A DNA stretch of 64,000 nt, from assembly GCA_008360975.2 (NCBI GenBank), contig CM039211.1, positions 1,258,038 through 1,322,037 of the forward strand, given 5' to 3'. Numbering within the stretch: the stretch's first letter is position 1; each line of letters starts with the position of its first letter. Source of the DNA: Lichenostomus cassidix. Lineage: Eukaryota; Chordata; Aves; Passeriformes; Meliphagidae. The position numbers were made by a program, and so were the translations under genes. Shown here piece by piece: positions 57,401 through 64,000 of the stretch. A model generated the notes under the pieces. That model was not told the DNA's origin, searched no databases, and saw only the letters and a program-made list of their open reading frames with translations.

Positions 57401-60400
57401 GTAGATGTGTAGGCTTAGAATTGCTGTGTGAAGCTCCAGAAATTGTGGTGGAGGGGGAAGAGTTGAAAACAACTTATGTAAGATGAGCATTGGAACAGTT
57501 TGCACAAGTCTTTGCATGTGGAGACTTCAAGGTTGAGTGTCATGGTGATCTTACAAAAAAAAAGAGGCATTCCCTGAAGAGTGGTTATGATGATGAAAAC
57601 CTTGAGCTGGTATATAGCAGCACCCGCTGCATTCAGAGAAATAATAGGGCAAATGGGTCAGGAGAGGAGAACATTTCTGTTCTATTAATTTCTCAATTTA
57701 CTTTTTCAGTGTGTTGTACACTCGTACTAATAACTTCTCATTGAGAAAATAATTACCTTATTTGATTCAGTACAGGAGATTATTTGGGAAGAGGACATGT
57801 TGCTGCTCTGCAAGGGGTTACAGTGACATATTCAGAAGACTGATATACTTCTGACAAAATTAAGACATGATTGAAACTACTCTTCAATATTTAAAACTTC
57901 AAGGATATCTATTTAGGTTTGTACTGTGAACTTTGTTTTCATTAAGCCTGTTTTTGTGCTTTAGGTGAAGGCACTCAAAGAGAAGATTGAATCAGAAAGG
58001 GGGAAAGATGCCTTTCCAGTAGCTGGCCAAAAACTAATTTATGCAGGTAATGGATGTTCTGAAGATACCTTGTCTGAACCTGCCTTATTTTATGCTGTTC
58101 TTTTACTTGGATGTGAATGTTAAGTCTTCTAAGAATTCTAAGAACTGAAGTACAGACAGGTTGAAAACCCCCACAAACACAAAAACAAGCTCAGTGTTAA
58201 AGGGAACACTTAATTTTGAATTAGAATTTTTTAGGTTTTAGTACATGTGTCTGTCATCTCTGCTCTTATAACATGATGTCTTGCGGGTATTCTGGGTGAA
58301 GAAGAAATATCTTTTGTTACAGGAAATCAGGATTTAAGCAGGTCAAAGCTCCTGTTCTTGCTTAATTATTTTCTTCCTCAGTTGATGCTGTGTATAGATG
58401 AAGCATTGCTGTATATACCTCGGAGAATTAAAAGCCAGAGTATTTATTTTGGATTAACAAAAGAAACCCACCACCAAATCCTTGCTATGCAAAAGTACTT
58501 TGAATACTTTTAAGCTCTGTCACTAGAAATGTGTATTATGTACTACCAAAAAGCAGGCTAATGTCAGTTAAAAACATGAAATTAACTTTATTTGAGCTTT
58601 ATTTTACTTGCCTTGTTTATTCTGGCACTGACATAGAAATCCATTTTTTTGTTCTCACTTTGTGTCAGGACTTTGGTGCTATTCCAGTACTCCCTCTAGT
58701 GTTTTTTTCCTCTAAAACTGAGCTTGAAAGAAACTTTGGGGGACTTTACACTTCTGCTATGTACTGCTTTGTAACAAATATTGTCTTTTCACTTGTAATA
58801 GACTAAAGCCACTGGTAACAGTGGAGAAATGCTAATGGGAGAGAAGTTGCAAGTCTCTGTATTTGTAAAACTCCTCAGGACTATGCCTCATAGCAAGTTT
58901 TATGTCTCTTACACATCAGTGAAGGGAATGCATGTCAAGAACATGAAGGTGGAAGTATCATGTATAACCAAGAAATGTGACCAGGGCAGAAGGCTTTGTG
59001 CAATGGGTATAACTGCATGGCACTCTCAATATTGGGTTTCTGTGATTGCAAAAATCAAGGATTGCATAAGATTCTGTGAGATGACTGGAGTGTTTTCTGA
59101 AGCCAGAATGTATCTGCAGTATTGATTGTATAATCCTCACAAGCAGTAGCAAATAGAGTAAATAAGATTGAGGATATAATACCTCATATTCAAAAAGGAT
59201 ATAATCCAAAAGATTGATAATATTTTTTTTTTCTTTTTCTTGGACAAGAGGTAAGATGGTATATTGATTTTTTTTTTTTTAATTTTATTAACATGAGCTA
59301 CAGCATTTCTGTAGTATGGTAAAACAAAGTGATACTCCCAGCTGACTCTGATTATTAGACAGTAAGATCCATTTTTCTGACACCTGTATTAGTGTAAGGT
59401 CTAGAAACTTTGAGAGTGGTGCGTTCTGAGAAGATAGGATGAAAGTTATATATTACATTACAGACACATTCATTAAAGCCTTCCCCATAGTGCCTATAAA
59501 AAATTGTAAGAAAACCCATGTAGGTTCTGAGTCAGATGCTACAGGTATTGCTGTTACTGCAGTACATGTAATACTTTCTTGAATGTGTGACCTGCAGGAC
59601 TGGTGGAACCAGTCTTTTGTGTTCTGAGTGCCATGAAGTGTATGTGTTGATTTCCTTGCAATCATCAGGGTAAGGATGTGTCCTTCTAGTTGCTGTCCAG
59701 TGTCAGCATGGAGAGAGGTTGTGACATGGAAGCAGTCTTTGGTACATCTTCAGAAAATGAATCAATTTAAATTGTAAAATATTTCCTGAAAATTCTGTAG
59801 TAGAAATTGATGCTGTAACACTCAGTGAAATACAGACTTAATTTTCAGATTTGTGGTACTACTTCTAAGTCAACTTATTCTAAAAAATGCAAAAAAGTAT
59901 GTGGCTTAGTGTGTTCCTAAGTTCTTGCAGATGTGATGCAAATCTATTTTGTCACAGTACCACCTCTGCTTATGAAACATCAAAAGTGGTAATATAACAA
60001 ATGTTTCTGGGTTTGTCTGATAGCTTTCACATTCTTCTGCCAAGGTAGCATGTTATGGAATAGTTTTAGCTTTTTCTAATGTGTTAGCCTTATTTTAATA
60101 GGAAATTGTTAAAGTTGCAAGATCACAAACTTGTTAGTGCAGGTAATGCTCTTATCTGAAGACCAAATGGAAGATAAGTAGAGAGGAAATTCTCTTACTG
60201 TGACTGGAGTGTGTAAGCAGACATGAGTTATTTGGTTGTTTTTGTATGTTGAAGCCTTTCTTCTGTATTACATCTGTCTTTGTTAAGGGTCCAATGAATC
60301 TTTCCAGATTTAAAATGCTTTTATTTTAAATGGTTTGAAGCATCCTCAGCACTCAGGGCAGCAGCCCTCAAGCTATCCAGTACTCTCCACATCACAGGAG

Positions 60401-63114
60401 GAAAATTGTAGCTCTACTGCCAAAGCTTAATAGCCAAACTGCTTTTTGTTGGGATGTTCAATGTTTATAAATCAGCATAAGTGTGTTTTCATGAGGAAAT
60501 CCCGAGATATGTGTTGATTTGCTAAACAACTTCTTGATTCCTACCTGTTTGTTTTCCCAGGTAAAATCCTTAATGATGAAACTGCTCTTAAAGAATACAA
60601 GATAGATGAGAAGAACTTTGTGGTGGTTATGGTGACAAAAGTAAGTAATCGTTATTTTTGAATGGGAAGCTTTATTAATTAAATTCTGTGTGTTCTTGTG
60701 ATGAGTGATTGTATATGCCCATCCTTAAAATCAATGGAATTTCATCATATTCAAGTTTTGGTCTACAGTAGAATGCCTGTGTGAATAGATAAAAGATACT
60801 GCTTCACAGTCCTAGTTTGCCTAGGCTGATTTTTGCTGTTGTTTTGTGCTGAATGTTTATTTCAAAGAAAAAAAATTGCTAATGGCTGATTTTACTGTTT
60901 GTTCTTTCTTGTCTATCTGTTATCTTTGCCCTTTTACTATTAAAAGGAAGAAGACAACCTAGGTAGTTCGTTGTTAAATCCTCTGCATGGAACTCCTCCA
61001 GCCTTGCCATGTTGTTTTTCACAGTTCATGGCTTTTTCTTTTGTCAAGCTCAACAGCATAAACCAGTAGAGACAGGATACATCTGGCAGTAAACAAACCT
61101 GTGGGTTTTGAAAGACTGCTAGTGCAATTTACAGAGAATGACTGTGACATGTGTTTGAAGTATTTCTTCTCTGAACCACTTGTCAGGCTGCTTCCAGGAA
61201 TCAAGCCACTGATTTTCCAGGCATTCCAGACCACTGCAGTCTGAATAAAACTGCCTTCATCTCTGGTTTGGAATACAAAATTAATTTGGAAGCTAGAGTT
61301 CCTCCTCCTGACAGAGAAATACTGTGCTGCCCTTTATTTCTATCTGGTATTACTAAACATAATTAAACATCTGGGCTTGTTAAAAGATAACTGTTGTTGC
61401 TGTCTTCCTGAATGAGCAGCTCTAGTCTGTGGTTTGCCACAGAGTCATTTTTCAGTGCAAGAAAACAGGTGCAGATGAGATGTCAGAGTCCAGTTTTCAT
61501 TTTGTTGATAGCAGAAGACTCCTGAGAAGTTGTGCAAGTGCCACTCCTGGAAGTGTTCAAGAAATGTGTGGCTGTGGCACTTAGGGACACAGTTTAGTGG
61601 TGAGCTAAACCCAGTGCTGGGTTAGATTCAATAATTTTAAAGGTGTCCTCAACAATCCTATGATTCTAAACACAGATCTCCATGAAGAACTGCTAAATTC
61701 AGTATATTCTGACATTAAAGGACCTGTAGTTTGGACATTTCTTCAGTCTTAAAATCTTTTTGCTAGTCTTGAAGCTCAGTTCCCCTTTCCTGATTCTGCT
61801 GTGGATAAGACATGCCCAGTCATGTTAGGCACAGACTGCTAACTTTGTCTGATACTCAGACAAATTGTTGCATTAAGGGTTTAGGAATCCAGCAGAAAAT
61901 AACCCCCCTTGCATTCCAAATGTGTCAGTGTTTTCCTTTGAGTGCTTATTAAAAAGGTATTTGCTATGCCTGTCATTTTGGAAGCTATTAATTCTCATCC
62001 TTACCTCTCATTGCAGATAAAAGGAGGAGGTAAATGTTTTCTACCTCAAGCAAACATTGTCTGAAAGTGGTGCACCTTGAATAAGTAGTTTTGTTAAAGT
62101 TCAGCTCTTTTTCTTGGAAAGGCAAAGATTTGGATCAGCTTTGTCATCTCTTGGGGCTCTTTCTGTATAATGGGATTAATACTGCATCCAAGAAAAAATC
62201 ATGTTTCCATTAGAGATACAAAGATTATTTCATAATTGCATACAAGTCTTTTCCACTCTAAATTTTTTGCTGGTAAATTTGGTAGTTCTTTGTTCTGCTG
62301 TATCCTTGGTGCTCACTTCAGAACTGAAGTATTTAAGATGTTATTTTGCAGTACTTTGAATGCAAAGATTGCATAACTAAAACGTTGCAGGTGAAGTTTT
62401 AATTTTTTTCTCAACTTGTTTTCCAGCAAAGAGCATTCATAATGAAATGTGATTTCTGCCTTAATCACTTTTTTCCAGATCTGAGTGGTGAAGAAAGCTT
62501 ATGCTTGTTCTGCAGATGTTTTTTGGCAGCTCTCTTGGTTTCTTTTGGAAAATGTGCTTTTGTAAAACACAGGATTGTTTTCATATTTAGAATATTGTGG
62601 TCTATAAATATTTAGATCTTTGCATTTCACTTTATCCTCAGAGTGTGAATGCTCAGGTGTACTTTCAGTGACGCTCTCAGTTGCTTGTTTAAACACAACA
62701 GAAAGCATTAAGAGATTTAATGTCCAGCAATGTTTTAATGTTGTGCTTGATGTCAAAGCAGCAACATCAAACACAAATGGTCTGAACAGACCTTAGTGTG
62801 GTGCCTGTAGAGAGCCATGGATTTATGATCTTTGTGCAGTGCCTGAACTCTGTTGTCCTCCTGTAGCCCAAAGCAGCAGCTGGAGCGACTCAGCCGTCAA
62901 ATGCCACTTCCACTGTTGGCTCAACAACTGCAACTCCCACAGCAGTTGCTGCCCCAATCCCTGTTGCTGCCCCTGTGCCAGCTCCTGTCCCTCCACCACC
63001 AGCACCAGAGGCAGTGGCTTGTGAACCTGCACCTGTGAGTGCTCCGAAAGAGGAGAAGCCAGAAGAGAAACCACCTGAGGCACCAGCTGCTGTCAGTCCA
63101 TCATCGATTGACAG
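45336..63114 (+). CDS. RAD23B: RAD23B, UV excision repair protein RAD23 homolog B (5' part, exons 1-4)
   Basis: The spliced coding sequence joins 45,336-45,401, 57,965-58,046, 60,561-60,640 and 62,867-63,114. It encodes residues 1-158 plus two bases of codon 159; the remaining exons lie beyond the window. RAD23B pairs with XPC and centrin-2 in DNA-damage recognition for nucleotide excision repair, and it shuttles ubiquitylated cargo to the proteasome. Residues 1-79 form the ubiquitin-like domain that docks on the proteasome, beginning [19 protein letters not shown]. The KLIYAGK block has Ile47, Gly50 and Lys51 at the positions of ubiquitin Ile44, Gly47 and Lys48. Residues 80-158 are a flexible Ala/Pro/Thr-rich linker with a Lys/Glu-rich end. 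The two UBA domains and the XPC-binding domain are not in view. Human RAD23B (about 409 residues) matches almost residue for residue through the first 78; the linker has diverged, as usual. No frameshift or early stop is present, and all introns are GT-AG. RAD23A is excluded by the B-specific opening. Confidence 0.97.
45584..45620 (+). other. Candidate G-quadruplex in early intron 1
   Basis: Four G-runs of 4, 5, 6 and 4 bases are separated by loops of 7, 7 and 4 bases on the non-template strand. This meets the usual rule of at least three Gs per run and loops of seven or fewer. It begins 183 bp after the exon 1 donor, where non-template G-quadruplexes and R-loops are common in CpG-island genes. 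Folding is not shown here. Confidence 0.7.
45751..45890. repeat. G-rich minisatellite in RAD23B intron 1, about 25-bp unit
   Basis: About five imperfect copies of a unit like GGGAGGTGGGAGGGGGAATAG followed by CTC are arranged in tandem; unit length varies from about 24 to 33 bp. The copies differ by substitutions and small insertions (for example, an inserted GATATCCC in the third). Each unit carries runs of three to five Gs, so the array could add further G-quadruplex potential next to the motif at 45,584. Confidence 0.8.
46888..46914. repeat. Poly-T tract with two C interruptions
   Basis: About 27 bp of near-pure T. On the minus strand it would read as a poly-A tail, but no retroposed body was recognised on the right-hand side. 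Confidence 0.85.
55228..55304. repeat. Left copy of a diverged direct repeat in intron 1
   Basis: About 75 bp (aaataccaaactccttccat ... tagtctgtcctgatcttgga) recur in the same orientation at 56,067-56,144 with roughly 75-80% identity by eye. A CR1 tail lies between the copies. The repeat belongs to no family I recognise. Confidence 0.75.
55440..55800 (+). mobile_element. CR1 LINE, 3' fragment in RAD23B intron 1
   Basis: A sense-oriented CR1 tail. Words in order are 'cctcagcacatgaaagatgt', 'gacctgttagagttggtcta', 'ctgagagacctggggttgtt', 'gcttataagaaagatggggg', 'gactttttagcagacctgtc' and 'agggtagatttagagtagat', ending near 55,800 at a T-run. This 'ataagaaagatgggg...tttttagcag' type is a CR1 subfamily different from the copies at 10.8 kb and 44.6 kb. 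Both ends are truncated, and the usual terminal segment is missing. It lies in the same orientation as the gene. Confidence 0.92.
56067..56144. repeat. Right copy of the diverged direct repeat in intron 1
   Basis: This matches 55,228-55,304 over the words 'actcctttccatgga', 'tccaattattgtgtagtaa' and 'cagtgtgtcctgacctaga', with scattered substitutions. The similarity fades outside about 75 bp on both sides. Confidence 0.75.
57965..58046 (+). CDS. RAD23B: RAD23B exon 2, residues 23-49 and first base of codon 50
   Basis: This 82-bp exon encodes [20 protein letters not shown] then GQKLIYA, and leaves one base of Gly50. The acceptor is TGCTTTAG with a T-rich tract. The donor is GCAG followed by GTAATG. 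The exon includes the ubiquitin-like helix (KALKEKIE) and the KLIYAGK strand that forms the proteasome-contacting face. Confidence 0.97.
58047..60560 (+). other. RAD23B: RAD23B intron 2
   Basis: A 2,514-bp GT-AG intron of AT-leaning unique sequence. It has poly-T runs near 59,224 and 59,268 and no recognised repeat or additional exon. Its phase is 1. Confidence 0.9.
60561..60640 (+). CDS. RAD23B: RAD23B exon 3, residues 50-76
   Basis: This 80-bp exon completes Gly50 and encodes [20 protein letters not shown] and then VVMVTK. It closes the ubiquitin-like fold, ending in phase 0. The acceptor is TGTTTTCCCAG and the donor is AAAA followed by GTAAGT, a near-consensus site and stronger than the exon 1 donor. 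Confidence 0.97.
60641..62866 (+). other. RAD23B: RAD23B intron 3
   Basis: A 2,226-bp GT-AG intron, phase 0. It contains a CR1 3' end (listed separately) and otherwise unique AT-leaning sequence. Confidence 0.9.
61535..61672 (+). mobile_element. Short CR1 3' terminus in RAD23B intron 3
   Basis: Only the last 140 bp or so of a CR1 element remain, in sense orientation. Words are 'cctggaagtgttcaagaaat', 'gtggctgtggcacttaggga' (61,568 on) and 'cccagtgctgggttagattc', ending 'atcctatgattctaa' at 61,672. Very short CR1 copies like this are expected from frequent 5' truncation during target-primed reverse transcription. Confidence 0.88.
62867..63114 (+). CDS. RAD23B: RAD23B exon 4, residues 77-158 and part of codon 159
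   Basis: This 248-bp exon encodes the linker after the ubiquitin-like domain. It opens [20 protein letters not shown], followed by a Thr/Ala stretch, a Pro/Ala/Val-rich centre ([18 protein letters not shown]) and a charged end ([13 protein letters not shown]) before SPSSID. It leaves two bases (AG) of codon 159. The acceptor is TCCTCCTGTAG and the donor is CAG followed by GTATAA. The composition is typical of RAD23 linkers, which vary in length and sequence between vertebrates. The UBA1 domain should follow in the next exon, outside the window. Confidence 0.95.
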
Positions 63115-64000
63115 GTATAAATAAGCCTCCAAAAATGGGTTCCCTGTCCATTTTGGTTGCTTATAGGCTTGATTTTAAGTTTCCATTGCAATGTTAGTCC
63201 AGTTGGTCTCTCCATTCTATTAAATTTCTCTTCTTAACTGTAATTTCAGTCTCTGACTCAAGTATAACATTACTGATTGTAAGAAGCACCCCCCTTTGCT
63301 TTTGCCTTCTCCTGTGGGAAGTGTGGTCTTGGGAATAAACCTGTCGAGGGGAGTGTTAAATGACACAGGATTGTGCTCCTGTTAGGCATTTCAGAGCTGC
63401 TATCATGCAAGTTTCTTTTCAGACTGGGGATATTCACCTCCAGTGGGGATCTGCTACTCACAAAGCTCTTGAAATCTTAAGGGAAATGTGTACTGTCTTG
63501 CTCATAAGCCTCTGATTGTGTTTTGGATCATATTGGTCAGATTTAAACCAGAAGTTCCTTATTGCTGTATGAGCCTAATAATTTCTGGAAAGAGCTTTTT
63601 CTTCTAAAATGTAGGATGTGGTACTGCTCTTAATCGTGTAATGCTTTAAAGCTACAAGTTCTTTTTTCCTGAATGTTCCTTGGCCCGTCTGCAGGTAACT
63701 GTGGGAGTTGGGAAAACTTTTCACCTCAATTCTCTACATTTGAGGTTTCATCCTTGTATGCTGTTGCCTTTTTTGCTTACTTTAAGTTGCTTAAGTACTG
63801 CATGGGATTAAAATGTTGATAACTGGAATGTAGTTGCCCTTGAAGTGCTGAATAGCATCAAGTCTTCATTTTTCATATGCTGCTTTTTAATTATTTGTGT
63901 GTAATTTCTGGGAATACTGGTGCACAAGACAGTCTTTTTAAAAGTGATTGCATTTAAACACCACTGAATATTGATTTGATGATAATGAAGCTAAACTTGC
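63115..64000 (+). other. RAD23B: RAD23B intron 4 (left part only)
   Basis: It begins with the GTATAA donor. No exon encoding the conserved UBA1 region is found before the window ends, so the intron continues past the right edge. No repeat was recognised. Confidence 0.85.

Larger units (their letters stand above)
45402..57964 (+). other. RAD23B: RAD23B intron 1 (12,563 bp)
   Basis: It is a GT-AG intron. The left end is still in the CpG island and carries a G-quadruplex motif and a G-rich minisatellite. A mixed poly-T tract lies at 46,888-46,914. A plus-strand CR1 tail and a diverged direct repeat occupy 55,228-56,144. The rest is AT-leaning unique sequence without further coding exons that I can support; a 166-codon frame at 51,893-52,393 resembles no known protein. 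Confidence 0.9.

Noticed and set aside
62823..63132. Minus-strand and other-frame open readings over exon 4
   Set aside because: They mirror the low-complexity Ala/Pro-coding RAD23B exon. The plus-strand frame continues the conserved protein with correct splice phases.

Overview
This window is nuclear DNA from a bird. Three things support that: chicken-repeat (CR1) LINE fragments with the typical avian 3' end, a long terminal repeat of a type common in bird genomes, and one clearly recognisable vertebrate gene, RAD23B, with avian-style exon and intron structure. RAD23B lies on human 9q31, which corresponds to the avian Z chromosome, so Z linkage is a reasonable inference, but the sequence itself does not prove it. 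No bacterial, phage or CRISPR material was seen.

Layout. Positions 1 to about 44,600 are intergenic. I find no convincing protein-coding gene there. The interval contains a 1-kb TTCCC pentamer array fused to an 11-bp minisatellite (3,560-4,560), a solo or truncated retroviral LTR on the minus strand (17,813-18,377), CR1 remnants in both orientations (10,770-11,413; 19,655-19,945; 34,985-38,390), several low-complexity tracts, an AT-rich block (29,460-31,240), and next to it an isolated CpG-containing stretch (31,250-31,435). The 35.0-38.4 kb interval is a pile-up of CR1 pieces in opposite orientations that looks like a nested insertion.

From 43,935 to 45,010 two plus-strand CR1 tails lie head to tail. 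The second runs straight into the RAD23B CpG island (about 44,930-46,000). The island has no TATA box that I can see. It carries a GC box and two NRF1-type palindromes exactly 30 bp apart.

RAD23B (plus strand) begins with an ATG at 45,336, and four coding exons are present: 45,336-45,401, 57,965-58,046, 60,561-60,640 and 62,867-63,114. They encode residues 1-158 plus two bases of codon 159. This is the complete ubiquitin-like domain and most of the Ala/Pro/Thr-rich linker. The UBA1, XPC-binding (STI1-like) and UBA2 domains are encoded beyond the right edge. Intron 1 (12.6 kb) contains a G-quadruplex motif, a G-rich minisatellite and a CR1 tail; intron 3 contains another CR1 3' end.

I did not find a new biological system. 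The items most worth a second look are the hybrid satellite, the CR1 tails abutting the promoter with an open upstream frame that continues into RAD23B, the isolated CpG block with an exon-like minus-strand segment, and the nested CR1 cluster.
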